DNA from: CBDAPI01 sp964565865
Lineage (GTDB): Bacteria; Acidobacteriota; UBA6911; RPQK01; CBDAPI01
Length of the DNA stretch: 64,000 nt
Reading direction: 5' to 3'
Assembly: GCA_964565865.1 (NCBI GenBank)
Contig: CAZMGM010000003.1
Coordinates: 1-64,000 of the forward strand
This document shows positions 1-8,268 of this stretch, piece after piece. Numbering within the stretch: the first letter of the stretch is position 1; the number at the start of each line of letters is the position of its first letter. The notes under the pieces are model-generated. The model saw only the letters and a program-made list of their open reading frames with translations, made no database searches and was not told the DNA's origin. Both the position numbers and the translations under genes were made by a program.

Positions 1-300
1 CTCGCGTACACTCCCGCTTCCCTCATTCAGGTGGCCAATCTCGGGTCATTCAGCTTTTCCAAACGGGTTTCTCGGATTTGGTTCAGGCCGCGTGAGGCTC
101 GATCCGAACAGTGCTCCCGCAGCCAATCCTCGAACAGGTTTTTAACGCCGTGAGGCAGGCCCAGAAGGATGCAGCTGGCATCCAAGGATCCCGCGTGACG
201 CAGCCTTAAGTATGGCCGGATTCTCGTAATCAGCCAACCCCGCAACACAGGATCCCAATCAGCTACCAGCAAGTAGCAACCAGGAGGAAACACTTCAACC
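1..300 (-). pseudogene. Decayed C-terminus of a SplB/PA0069-like radical SAM protein
   Basis: The minus strand encodes LPHGVKNLFEDWLREH followed by LNQIRETRLEKLNDPR. This matches the usual C-terminal part of PA0069/SplB-type radical SAM proteins (LPHGVKDLFEDWL ... NRIRE.RGGKLNDPRFG). The segment just before it is out of frame: near 190-240 a second frame reads LADYENPAILKAAS, which fits the family's PGLTDHEIPAILEAA. The reading frame stops at 27, yet another frame continues with MREAGVYA, matching the family's RMRGEGPYAE. At least three frame changes are therefore needed, and the N-terminal half with the Cys motif is absent. I infer a pseudogene running off the window edge; assembly error is the alternative. 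Confidence 0.6.
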
Positions 301-329
301 CGACTCCCTTAACCTGTAACCTGTTGGCC

Positions 330-1106
330 ATGCGAGTCGCTACATGGAACATCAACGGATTGAGAGCGCGGCTGGACTTTGTGCGGCACTGGCTGCGGTT
401 GCGGCGCCCTGACATCGTCGGGTTTCAGGAATTGAAAGTCGATGAGGGTCAGTTCCCCTATTCCGTTTTTGAGGAGGAGGGGTATTCAGCAGTAGTCCAG
501 GCCCAGAAGGCCTGGAACGGTGTCGCCATTCTGAGTCGAACCGTTCCCCGACTCCGGCAGAGTGGCCTGCCTGGAGAGGAGGAACTGGGAGCACGGCTGG
601 TAGAGGCCAGCATCCGCGAGTTGACCTTTATAACCGTCTATTGTCCGAATGGAAAACATGTGGGCCATCGCGATTTTCTTCGGAAACTTTCCTGGTTCGA
701 GTCACTGGTAGTGTATTTGGAAGGTCGCCATACCCCCAGTGAACCCCTGATCCTCTGTGGTGACTTCAACCTTTGTCCGGCTCCTATCGACAGCTGGAAC
801 GAAGAAGGAATGGAAGGTCACATCTTTCATACGGACGAGGAACGGGAGCGCTTCAGGCGGCTCACCCGGTGGGGGTTGGCAGACCTTTTCCGAGACACTC
901 ATCCCGACGAGCAGAGGTTTTCCTGGTGGGACTATCGGGCAGGTTCCTTTCACCGTAATCACGGTCTCCGTATCGATTTTCTGCTCGCGACTCGACCGGT
1001 CTCGACCCGGGTCAAGGAGGTGACCATCGACCGTGACTTTCGGAAAAAAAAGGAAGGCTTGATCGCCTCTGACCACGCCCCCGTCTACGCGGACCTGGAC
1101 TGGTAG
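330..1106 (+). CDS. xthA: Exodeoxyribonuclease III (AP endonuclease)
   Basis: This 258-residue protein belongs to the ExoIII/APE1 branch of the endonuclease/exonuclease/phosphatase fold, which cuts DNA at abasic sites and degrades 3' ends. The N-terminus MRVATWNINGLRAR holds the metal-side Asn, and FQELKV supplies the catalytic Glu. ILCGDFNLCP gives the Asp/Asn pair and SDHAPV near the C-terminus the final Asp-His. Length is normal for the family. An upstream in-frame TTG at 324 exists, but ATG 330 begins directly at the conserved MRVATWN. It is a stand-alone gene facing away from the decayed radical SAM gene. Confidence 0.95.
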   Translation: MRVATWNINGLRARLDFVRHWLRLRRPDIVGFQELKVDEGQFPYSVFEEEGYSAVVQAQKAWNGVAILSRTVPRLRQSGLPGEEELGARLVEASIRELTFITVYCPNGKHVGHRDFLRKLSWFESLVVYLEGRHTPSEPLILCGDFNLCPAPIDSWNEEGMEGHIFHTDEERERFRRLTRWGLADLFRDTHPDEQRFSWWDYRAGSFHRNHGLRIDFLLATRPVSTRVKEVTIDRDFRKKKEGLIASDHAPVYADLDW

Positions 1107-1377
1107 CGTATTTACAGGTGACATCAACTCGCGTCAACGGACTGCTAGCACCACGGAGCCAGGAACGGTGTGAGCAACAGCGAGTGCCCTACCCACAAGC
1201 GCAAGACCCCGGAGCCTCCAGTATCCAGGTCGAACCGCTGGTCAGGACCTAAAATCAATGGATAGGCACCAGCTTCAGGAGACACACAAAGAGAAACGAA
1301 GCGGTCGGCAAGACTTGCTCCAGACTCGGTTTTAGATACGGCTAGTCCAAAGCCTTCCAGCTAGCAAATCAGAAAAC
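1107..1377. other. Intergenic stretch before the assembly gap
   Basis: I see no convincing gene here. Near 1129-1160 there is a partial match to the end of the dispersed repeat family (GGACTGCTAG followed by CACCACGG). On the minus strand one frame stays open for about 65 codons and ends near 1150, but it has no start and no recognisable domain. It may be the far end of the broken methyltransferase region beyond the Ns. Confidence 0.4.
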
Positions 1378-1387
1378 NNNNNNNNNN
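1378..1387. other. Assembly gap (10 Ns)
   Basis: Ten consecutive undetermined bases mark a scaffold join or masked ambiguity. The true distance between the flanks is unknown, so the neighbouring reading frame cannot be trusted across it. Confidence 0.99.
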
Positions 1388-1717
1388 AAAACCAGATGGT
1401 CCGCACTGCCTTTGGCTAGTAGCTCTGAGGTGGAGAAGCAAATGCTCCAGATTGGATGAAACCCAGGATCTATCCGACAGGAGGGCCAACCAGGAATCAG
1501 GATCGGTCATATTGATCAATAAACGGCCCCGGGGACGCAATAATTTCCAGCATCGATTCAACACCTCTTTTGGGTCGGGAAGGTGTTCAAAAGAGTTGTT
1601 AACGACGAGCAACTCAAAGAATTCTGTAGTCCCAGAGAGGCAGGTGACCAGTTGCTGGAGGGTTTCGGCGATCCTCTGTTGCTCATTGGAAACAGGAATG
1701 ACGACGGATCCCTTCAT
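1388..1717 (-). pseudogene. Glycosyltransferase-2 start fused to a methyltransferase fragment
   Basis: The minus-strand frame starts at 1717 with about 42 residues typical of a family 2 glycosyltransferase (MKGSVVIPVSNEQQRIAETL ... LLVVNNS). It then switches without warning to a class I SAM-methyltransferase segment (FEHLPDPKEVLNRCWKLLRPRGRLLIN ... DSW). Neither domain is complete. Around 1410-1440 the conserved continuation is better read in another frame (FSTSELLAKGSADHL resembles the family's HFSPESLRALLERAGF), so a frameshift is also present, and the frame runs into the N gap. I infer a deletion that joined two neighbouring genes, or a misassembly next to the gap. Confidence 0.6.
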
Positions 1718-1774
1718 GCTCGCCCAACCTGAGACACGCGAACCAGCTGGCAGGCGGGGAACCGGATCCCGTCC

Positions 1775-2944
1775 TCATCCCCAGCGTGGAGTCTCGTCGA
1801 AATCCACGCCCAGAACTGTCTTGGCAACGAATTCATGGGTCAGCATGCTGTTGGCAGGATGAAGCCTGCCCAGGCGGGCGTCCCGAAACAGTCTCTCGAA
1901 ACCGGCTTTTCTGAAGATACCGAACCCACCGATGACATCCAGGGCCTTGTCCACCACCCGCCAACATCCTTCGACCGCGCAGTATTTGGCCGACACGATC
2001 TTGAGAGGCCAGAAGCTGCCATGATCGACGCCCTTCGACCAATCTTGGCAGATCTGGTCCAGATGGGGTCCTATGGATTCCAGCTCAATGGCCATTTCGG
2101 CAATCAGATGCTGGATTCCAGCGTGGTGAGCCAAGGTCCTCGAGAGTCCCACTGATTTCTTGTCTCTGACCGTATTCACAGTTAAGTCGAAGGCACGCTG
2201 CGCCAGTCCGTAGTAGATGTTCCCGAAACCAAGAAGCGCCCAGGCAAAGATGCCGAGTACGAATAAGTCTACGCCACCCGCTCCCGGTGGGACCACCCTG
2301 GCGATCAGTTCATCGGCCACGAAGACATTCTCCAGGACAGTATTTTCGCTGGTCGTGGCTCTCATTCCCAGCACATCCCAGGCCTCCTGGATGTGGCTTC
2401 CCTTGGTTCCTCGAGGCATAAAGGCATGCACAATTCGGGGGGCCTCGGGATCGCTCGTATCGATTCCGTGAAGTCCCAGGTAAGTCCAGACAGGGGTCAG
2501 GCTTCCAAAGTACTTTCTGCCGTTAAAAAGATACCCGCCCTCGACCTGGCGCGCTTCAGTGGTGGACTGAAGGACGGGGACGTCATTTCCCGATTCGGCG
2601 TGCCCGGCTGCGAAGATGTCTCCCTCCACAGCTTTTTCCAGCATCCACTGCAGAGACTTGTCGCCCGAGCGCCACAGATCGGCCGCAACCCCGGTCCAGT
2701 ACAGATGCATGTTGACCGCCAAAGCGGTCGGAGCTGCGTAGTACGCGAGGGTTCGCTGTTCCCGGCACAGCTCGGCCAGATCGAATCCCTGGCCGCCCAG
2801 CTCGGTGGGAACTGCAAGGGTTAGATACCCAGCTTTTTTCAAGTCCTCGAAATCTTCAGTGAAGAAACGGTTCTCGCGATCATACTCAGGAGCGCGCTTC
2901 CAGAATTGGTCCAGCATTTCCTGAGGTAGGACACTTGATTTCAT
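1775..2944 (-). CDS. Acyl-CoA dehydrogenase family protein
   Basis: This 389-residue protein has the acyl-CoA dehydrogenase order: an N-terminal helical domain (PTELGGQGFDLAEL), a central beta domain (AGHAESGNDVP, then ATTSENTVLENVFV) and a C-terminal four-helix domain (IGGFGIFRKAGFERLFRDARLGRLHPANSMLTHE). FAD-dependent oxidation of an acyl thioester or related substrate is expected. The canonical EGT segment that carries the catalytic Glu in classic family members is replaced by HPANSMLT, so the substrate and even the reaction are uncertain. It stands alone, convergent with no obvious partner genes. The ATG at 2944 directly precedes the conserved N-terminus. Confidence 0.85.
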   Translation of the reverse strand: MKSSVLPQEMLDQFWKRAPEYDRENRFFTEDFEDLKKAGYLTLAVPTELGGQGFDLAELCREQRTLAYYAAPTALAVNMHLYWTGVAADLWRSGDKSLQWMLEKAVEGDIFAAGHAESGNDVPVLQSTTEARQVEGGYLFNGRKYFGSLTPVWTYLGLHGIDTSDPEAPRIVHAFMPRGTKGSHIQEAWDVLGMRATTSENTVLENVFVADELIARVVPPGAGGVDLFVLGIFAWALLGFGNIYYGLAQRAFDLTVNTVRDKKSVGLSRTLAHHAGIQHLIAEMAIELESIGPHLDQICQDWSKGVDHGSFWPLKIVSAKYCAVEGCWRVVDKALDVIGGFGIFRKAGFERLFRDARLGRLHPANSMLTHEFVAKTVLGVDFDETPRWG

Positions 2945-3621
2945 GGAAGGGACTCCTTCTCTATCTCAAAAATCTTCTGGCAGCAGCCGGGGTTGCAGCC
3001 CCCCAACTTCTCGCGATCTGACGCGCAACCGTTAGGTTGAAAACCTTCATCTTTCATCTTCACCTGCCTTCATCGAAGGATGCGCTTGCCGGATCGTAAA
3101 GGGCCAGGCGCTCCAACAATACGCCACTTCCCAAACTCTCTTCTGTAAGGTTTTAGAGTATTCAAGCGGGGTTCTCAAGACCCAGGGTTACCCGTGATGA
3201 TTTTTCACTCCTGCCCTGCACAAAAATCTATTGGCAGGAAGCCAAGCGTATAATGTCGGAGTGCCAGGGTCGAAGTCAGAGATCCGGGAATCCAGAGATT
3301 TTCGGAGCCTCCGTCGGGGATTCTAGACAGGAGAACATCCAAAGGAATGCAGAACCTGCTATCTGCTCTATGGCAAATAGGTCAGATGACGCGGATTAAT
3401 GAGCACTCAACTCGCGGCGCGAAACTTGAAGCTTGGCAGGCGGGGCCTTTTTCGGGCAAAACTTATGAAGAGAGGACTGGCACTTTTTTGGTTTCTTTTC
3501 GCAGAAAGCGTTGTCGCTCTACCTCGAAAGACTTCCGGTATTCCTCCGGCTCGATCCTTGCTGGCAGCGAGAATCCATACAGAGCTCACGGCGTCGACTT
3601 CGTGGACAGCACAATAGACAA
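2945..3621. other. Long intergenic region with a possible -10 box
   Basis: About 680 bp separate the divergent acyl-CoA dehydrogenase and HAD genes. A perfect TATAAT lies at 3249-3254 on the plus strand, but no good -35 sits 16-18 bp before it. Near 3040-3070 there is a short 7-bp periodic stretch (TTGAAAACCTTCATCTTTCA) like the heptamer repeats found elsewhere in the window. Short open frames at 3347-3622 have no family resemblance. One of them (from 3465) starts like a signal peptide, but I do not call it a gene. Confidence 0.4.
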
Positions 3622-4287
3622 ATGAAGCTCAGTGAAGAAAAGATCGCCATCTTCGACCTGGATAACACGCTGATCGACGGGGATAGCGAGCTCCTGTGGG
3701 CAGAGTTTCTGGTTTCCAGGGGGATCCTGGACGAGGACTTCTTGGACACTATGGCGGTCTCCTACCGTGAATATCTGGAGGGGACTCTGGATCTGGAGGC
3801 GGCTGTTTTGTCCCAGCTGCAGGCACTCACCATGGTCCCTCTTGAAGAATTGAGGTTGTTGAGGAGGGCTTTTCTCTGGAATTGCATCAGGCCAGTGGTT
3901 CTACCCAAGGCCGTGGGGCTGGTGCGCCGCCATGAGGCCGATGGGCACAGGACTCTAATTATTACCGCAACCAATCATTTTGTTACTGAACCAATAGCAA
4001 AACTGTTCAGAGTATCCGAGCTGATCGCCGTGGACCTGGAGGTGGTGGGCGGTAGATTCACCGGACGCGTAGTCGGCACTCCCAGCTTTCGGGAGGGAAA
4101 GGTAAAGAGATTCGAGGATTGGCAGAGGGCCCATGAAATCAGAGCCGGGGAGGTGTGGTTTTATTCGGACAGTCACAACGACTTGCCGCTTCTCCGCCAG
4201 GTCCACCATCCTGTTGCAGTGGACCCCGATAGGCGGCTGGTGGCAGAGGCGGTGGAGCGCAACTGGCCGATCATCAGCCTACGCTAA
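3622..4287 (+). CDS. HAD-IB family phosphatase (SerB-like)
   Basis: This 221-residue haloacid dehalogenase-type hydrolase starts MKLSEEKIAIFDLDNTLIDGDSE. It carries motif I DLDNT with the nucleophile and acid/base Asp, motif II in TLIITATN, a motif III Lys in REGKVKRFEDW, and motif IV in YSDSHNDLPLL. This arrangement is typical of the HAD-IB/SerB group that dephosphorylates phosphoserine or similar small metabolites; the substrate cannot be told from sequence. Length is normal. An in-frame ATG upstream at 3511 would add 37 residues that look non-conserved, so ATG 3622 is chosen. Confidence 0.88.
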   Translation: MKLSEEKIAIFDLDNTLIDGDSELLWAEFLVSRGILDEDFLDTMAVSYREYLEGTLDLEAAVLSQLQALTMVPLEELRLLRRAFLWNCIRPVVLPKAVGLVRRHEADGHRTLIITATNHFVTEPIAKLFRVSELIAVDLEVVGGRFTGRVVGTPSFREGKVKRFEDWQRAHEIRAGEVWFYSDSHNDLPLLRQVHHPVAVDPDRRLVAEAVERNWPIISLR

Positions 4288-4295
4288 CGCGGTAG

Positions 4296-4320
4296 TGGAA
4301 CTTTCATCACGGGGTTGCTG
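4296..4320. repeat. Solitary end of the dispersed inverted-repeat family
   Basis: The sequence AACTTTCATCACGGGGTTGC is a close variant of the element end ACTTTCACCACGGGCTGC at 26503-26520. No matching left end is visible nearby, so this may be a remnant of one element. Confidence 0.45.
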
Positions 4321-4373
4321 GATATCTGCTGGGCCCCAATGTGAGACGAAGCCCGGTTAGAATCCAATTATCC

Positions 4374-4400
4374 TTGACCTTTTGCTCAGCAAGATATAAA
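4374..4400 (+). promoter_or_regulatory. Possible promoter of the cox-like operon
   Basis: TTGACC at 4374-4379 and TATAAA at 4395-4400 form a plausible sigma-70 type pair, though the 15-bp spacer is short. It lies about 140 bp before coxS, the first gene of the operon. This is pattern evidence only. Confidence 0.35.
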
Positions 4401-4542
4401 CCATTTGCAACCAGTCGGAAAGGAAGGAACAGGGCTGGCAGGGCGATTCGCCTCGCTCCGGCCTGTTGCTGCTATCGGGTGCCTGGGCCCAGCCGTCTGT
4501 GTAGTGGTTTCTGGATAGGAGTTCTAGTTTAGGTAGAGAGTT

Positions 4543-5025
4543 ATGAACGTTTCCATGGTGGTCAACGGCCGGCAGGTGGAAAGGGACGTAGAACCCCGCA
4601 CACTGCTCGTCCACTTCTTGAGAGAAGAAATGGACCTAACTGGCACGAATATCGGTTGCGAGACGAGCCTGTGTGGCGCCTGTACGATCCTGGTGGACGG
4701 ACAGGCAGTCAAATCCTGCACCCAACTGGCGGTTCAGGCGGAGGGTTGGTCGATAACGACTATTGAAGGCCTTGCCGGACCCGAAGGACTGCACCCGCTG
4801 CAGCAGAGCTTCTGGGACAACCACGGTTTGCAGTGCGGTTACTGTACGCCCGGAATGATTCTGGCAGCCGTGGATCTGCTCGCGGCGAACCCGACTCCAA
4901 GCGAGGAAGAGATTCGCAAGGGTCTGAAGGGGAACCTGTGCCGCTGTACGGGCTATCATAACATCGTAAAGGCAATCCAATCGGCCAGCCAGGCCATGGC
5001 AGGCGCCCAGGAAGGAGGTGCTTAA
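4543..5025 (+). CDS. coxS: Molybdenum hydroxylase small subunit, [2Fe-2S] (CoxS-like)
   Basis: This 160-residue iron-sulfur subunit of a xanthine oxidase/CO dehydrogenase-family enzyme passes electrons from the Mo centre to FAD. The N-terminal ferredoxin-like domain has the cluster motif CETSLCGACTILVDG plus a downstream Cys (VKSC). The C-terminal all-alpha [2Fe-2S] domain has CGYCTPGM and NLCRCTGYHNIV. Both clusters are complete. Its stop codon overlaps the coxL ATG by one base, so the two are translationally coupled. Confidence 0.93.
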   Translation: MNVSMVVNGRQVERDVEPRTLLVHFLREEMDLTGTNIGCETSLCGACTILVDGQAVKSCTQLAVQAEGWSITTIEGLAGPEGLHPLQQSFWDNHGLQCGYCTPGMILAAVDLLAANPTPSEEEIRKGLKGNLCRCTGYHNIVKAIQSASQAMAGAQEGGA

Positions 5026-7382
5026 TGGCCGGAGTCCTGGGTTCCTCGATTCGACGCCGTGAAGATCCGGCCTTAATCACCGGTAAGGGTAAGTACAGTG
5101 ATGACTTTAAACGCCCCAACATGGCCTATGCCGCCATGGTTCGCAGTCCTTATGCGCATGCCAGAATCAGGAACATAGACACCTCGGCAGCGGCAGCGGC
5201 CGAGGGCGTGATTGGTGTATTCACCCATCAGGAAGTAAAGGACAGCGGCACGCCCGGGATGATCCCGGTAGGGTGGCTCCTGCCCGACATAAAAACACCC
5301 GGACATCCGATGCTGGCCGGAGATACGGTGCGCTACGCGGGGGATGCTGTGGCCGTGGTGGTGGCGGAAACCCCATACGCCGGCCGTGATGCCGTTGATC
5401 TGGTCTATGTCGAGTACGATCCGCTTCCCGCATCTGTGGACCCGAAGGCAACGACCGAAGAAGGGGCCGTACAGATCCACGAAGACGCTCCTGGGAACAT
5501 CGCCTTTGATTGGGAACTGGGAGACCGGGAGGCGACGGATTCTGCGTTCGCCCAGGCTGCCCACGTTGTGGAGTTCAGCACCCACAATAACCGACTGATC
5601 CCTTTTGCAATTGAACCGCGCTGTGCGCTGGCCGAGTTCAACGACTCTACAGGGGAGCTGACGGTTACGATGACGTCGCAAAATCCCCACGTTCACCGTC
5701 TCTTGATGTCCCTCGCCTCCCTGGGCCTGCCCGAACACAAGATCCGGGTTGTTGCCCCGGAAGTTGGTGGAGGGTTCGGGAGCAAGATCCACCACTATGC
5801 CGATGAAGCCATTACCTGCTGGTGTGCAATCCAGCTCAACCGCCCGGTCAAATGGACCGCCACACGCTCGGAATCGAACCTGACCGACGCCCATGGCCGA
5901 GATCATGTTTCGAAGGCCGCCTTGGCCACGGACTCCGAGGGGAGGATTACCGGCCTGCGCGTCAAGACGTATGCCAACATGGGTGCTTACCTTTCAACTT
6001 TCGGGCCCGCGGTTCCAACCTATCTCTACGGAACACTGATGTCGGGTGAGTACGACATTGCCGCCATTCACGTGCAGACTATCGGGACCTTCACAACGAC
6101 AGCTCCGGTGGATGCCCTCCGGGGGGCGGGCCGGCCGGAAGCAACCTTTATAGTAGAGCGGCTTCTAGACCTCGCGGCAGGCGAAATCGGCGCCGATCCT
6201 GTAGATCTTCGGCGCCGCAATTTCATTGCGCCCGGAGACTTTCCGTACCAGACCCAGGTGGCGCTCCAGTATGACAGTGGCAACTATGAGCCGGCGCTGG
6301 ACAAGGCGCTCGAAATGGTCGGCTACTCGAAGCTTCGGGAAGAGCAGCAGAGCAGGACCCGGAAAGGAGAGAAGCTTCTGGGGATCGGGTTGTCAACCTA
6401 CATCGAAGCTTGCGGTCTGGCACCTTCAGCAGTCGTAGGATCTTTGGGCGCCCAGGCAGGTCAGTGGGAAAGTGGTGAGATCCGCTTCCATCCGACCGGT
6501 TCCGTGACCGTATACACGGGGTCTTCAGCCCACGGACAGGGCCATCACACGACCTTTTCGCAAATCGTGGCTGATCGATTCGGGATTGATGTGGAAAAAA
6601 TCGAGGTCCGGCATGGAGATACCGACCAGGTGGCCTTCGGCTGGGGAACCTACGGAAGTCGGAGCGCAGCGGTAGGGGGAAGTGCCCTGGCGGGCTCAGC
6701 CGACAAGATTATTGAGAAGGGCAGGAAAATTACGGCCCATCTGCTGGAAGCTGCCGAGGAGGATGTCGTCTTCGAGAATGGAACGTACTCCGTCAGAGGT
6801 GTGCCCGACAAGGCGCATACGATCGAGGAGATCGCCCTTCAGGCGCATCTTGCCCACAACCTTCCCGAGGGCATGGAACCAGGACTGCGGGCGACCACTT
6901 TTTATGACCCGGCCAATTTCACTTATCCTTTTGGGAGCCACATAGCGGTCGTAGAGGTCGATCCGCAAACCGGGAAGGTCGACCTGATCAGCTACACCGC
7001 CGTCGACGATGTTGGGAACGTGATCAACCCGATGATTGTGGACGGACAGCTGCACGGTGGGATTGCTCACGGAATCGGGCAGTGTCTTTTGGAGGAAGCC
7101 GTTTACGATGAAAATGGCCAGCTCGTCTCGGGAGAGCTTCTGGACTACGCAGTTCCCAAGGCCCACCAGCTGGTCTCATACAATCTTGATCGAACGGTCA
7201 CCCCTTGCCCACACAATCCTCTGGGAGTCAAAGGATGTGGGGAAGCTGGTGCCATCGCTGCACCTGCGGCCGTCGCCAATGCAGTGATCGACGCCTTGAA
7301 GCCTTTCGGGATTAAGCATCTGGATATGCCTTTGACGCCGGAAAAGGTGTGGAATGCAATCCAGGCTCAGGGTGGGTCCTAA
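5025..7382 (+). CDS. coxL: Molybdenum hydroxylase large subunit (form II CoxL-like)
   Basis: This 785-residue catalytic subunit binds molybdopterin cytosine dinucleotide. The start GSSIRRREDPALITGKGKYSDD is the usual N-terminus. The loop that distinguishes subgroups reads DALRGAGRPEA at residues 363-373. True form I CO dehydrogenases have AYxCSFR there, while the form II/putative group has AYRGAGR, so this protein belongs with or near form II and lacks the catalytic Cys. The base Glu is present in GVKGCGEAGAIAAPAAV near the C-terminus. CO oxidation is therefore not supported; an aldehyde, N-heterocycle or other hydroxylation substrate is possible. Confidence 0.92.
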   Translation: MAGVLGSSIRRREDPALITGKGKYSDDFKRPNMAYAAMVRSPYAHARIRNIDTSAAAAAEGVIGVFTHQEVKDSGTPGMIPVGWLLPDIKTPGHPMLAGDTVRYAGDAVAVVVAETPYAGRDAVDLVYVEYDPLPASVDPKATTEEGAVQIHEDAPGNIAFDWELGDREATDSAFAQAAHVVEFSTHNNRLIPFAIEPRCALAEFNDSTGELTVTMTSQNPHVHRLLMSLASLGLPEHKIRVVAPEVGGGFGSKIHHYADEAITCWCAIQLNRPVKWTATRSESNLTDAHGRDHVSKAALATDSEGRITGLRVKTYANMGAYLSTFGPAVPTYLYGTLMSGEYDIAAIHVQTIGTFTTTAPVDALRGAGRPEATFIVERLLDLAAGEIGADPVDLRRRNFIAPGDFPYQTQVALQYDSGNYEPALDKALEMVGYSKLREEQQSRTRKGEKLLGIGLSTYIEACGLAPSAVVGSLGAQAGQWESGEIRFHPTGSVTVYTGSSAHGQGHHTTFSQIVADRFGIDVEKIEVRHGDTDQVAFGWGTYGSRSAAVGGSALAGSADKIIEKGRKITAHLLEAAEEDVVFENGTYSVRGVPDKAHTIEEIALQAHLAHNLPEGMEPGLRATTFYDPANFTYPFGSHIAVVEVDPQTGKVDLISYTAVDDVGNVINPMIVDGQLHGGIAHGIGQCLLEEAVYDENGQLVSGELLDYAVPKAHQLVSYNLDRTVTPCPHNPLGVKGCGEAGAIAAPAAVANAVIDALKPFGIKHLDMPLTPEKVWNAIQAQGGS

Positions 7383-7383
7383 C

Positions 7384-8250
7384 ATGTATCCAGCTCGTTT
7401 CGAATATCTTCGTGCAAGCAACCTGGCTGAGGCCATCGATCTGGTGGGCGCCCACCCTGGCGCCAAGTTCCTGGCAGGCGGGCACAGTCTGATTCCGATG
7501 ATGAAACTCCGTCTAGCTGGGGCTCCCGTGCTGATTGATATCGGCCGCTTGCCCGAGCTGAAGGGCGTAGAACTGGACGGTGACACCCTGAGAGTTGGCG
7601 CTTTGACGACTCATTCCGAGCTGGCTTCCAGTGAGATGGTACGGAGCGCCTGTTCTCTGCTCGCGGAAGCCGCCTCCCAGATTGCTGATCCGGCGGTCCG
7701 TAACAGGGGGACAATCGGGGGGAATCTTGCCCACAGTGATCCCGGCTCGGACCTTCCTGCGGTGGTACAGGTTGTAAATGCCAGGCTGGTGGTAACTGGA
7801 CCCAGCGAATCGCGGGAGGTTGAGGCAACTGATTTTTTCCTCGATCTTATGATGAGCGATTTGAAGGAGGATGAGATTCTCACGGCAATCGAAATACCAG
7901 TTTCCGCTGGCAGCTCGGGATCCTGTTATCTCAAGTTCGAGCATCCTGCCTCGGGCTATGCAGTGTGTGGTGCTGCAGCCCAGGTTGAGCTCGCTGAGGA
8001 CGGGAATTGCCGCGCCGCCAGCCTAGGATTTAATGGTGTGGCCTCCACCCCAGTCAGAATCGGATCTATCGAGCGTGCTCTTTCTGGCAGCTTTCTCGGG
8101 GACGATGAGATCGATCGCGCCGTGGATGACACTCTCTCCTTTGCCGACCCAATGGGTGATATGTACGCCTCTGCTCCCTACCGGGTGCACCTGGCCCACG
8201 TCTACGGGAAGCGGGCTCTCAAGAAAGCCAGAGACCGGGCTCGCGGCTAG
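7384..8250 (+). CDS. coxM: Molybdenum hydroxylase FAD subunit (CoxM-like)
   Basis: This 288-residue FAD-binding subunit accepts electrons from the CoxS clusters. The PCMH-type FAD motifs are visible as LAGGHSLIPMMKLR and RNRGTIGGNLAHSDPGSDLPAV. A C-terminal CO dehydrogenase flavoprotein domain follows (SGYAVCGAAAQVEL ... NGVASTPVRI). ATG 7384 lies one base after the coxL stop, and the upstream in-frame start at 7354 would overlap coxL, so 7384 is preferred. The order S-L-M differs from the M-S-L order of the classical cox operon. Confidence 0.93.
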   Translation: MYPARFEYLRASNLAEAIDLVGAHPGAKFLAGGHSLIPMMKLRLAGAPVLIDIGRLPELKGVELDGDTLRVGALTTHSELASSEMVRSACSLLAEAASQIADPAVRNRGTIGGNLAHSDPGSDLPAVVQVVNARLVVTGPSESREVEATDFFLDLMMSDLKEDEILTAIEIPVSAGSSGSCYLKFEHPASGYAVCGAAAQVELAEDGNCRAASLGFNGVASTPVRIGSIERALSGSFLGDDEIDRAVDDTLSFADPMGDMYASAPYRVHLAHVYGKRALKKARDRARG

Positions 8251-8268
8251 CAGTCCGTGGCGAAAGTT
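8247..8268. repeat. Repeat-family end overlapping the coxD start
   Basis: CTAGCAGTCCGTGGCGAAAG spans the coxM stop and the coxD GTG start. It nearly matches the repeat end TAGCAGTCCGTGGTGAAAAT at 61668-61687. The coxD start codon thus lies inside a repeat-like sequence. Confidence 0.45.

Noticed and set aside
702..1127. Minus-strand frame across xthA
   Set aside because: Shadow of exodeoxyribonuclease III; no motif.
3399..3617. Short frame whose inner start gives a signal-peptide-like sequence
   Set aside because: No family match, no clear ribosome binding site, and competing frames overlap the same bases.
5073..5906. Long open frame (277 codons) on the minus strand inside coxL
   Set aside because: It lies wholly opposite a strongly conserved gene, has no family motif and reflects codon bias of the GC-rich coding strand.
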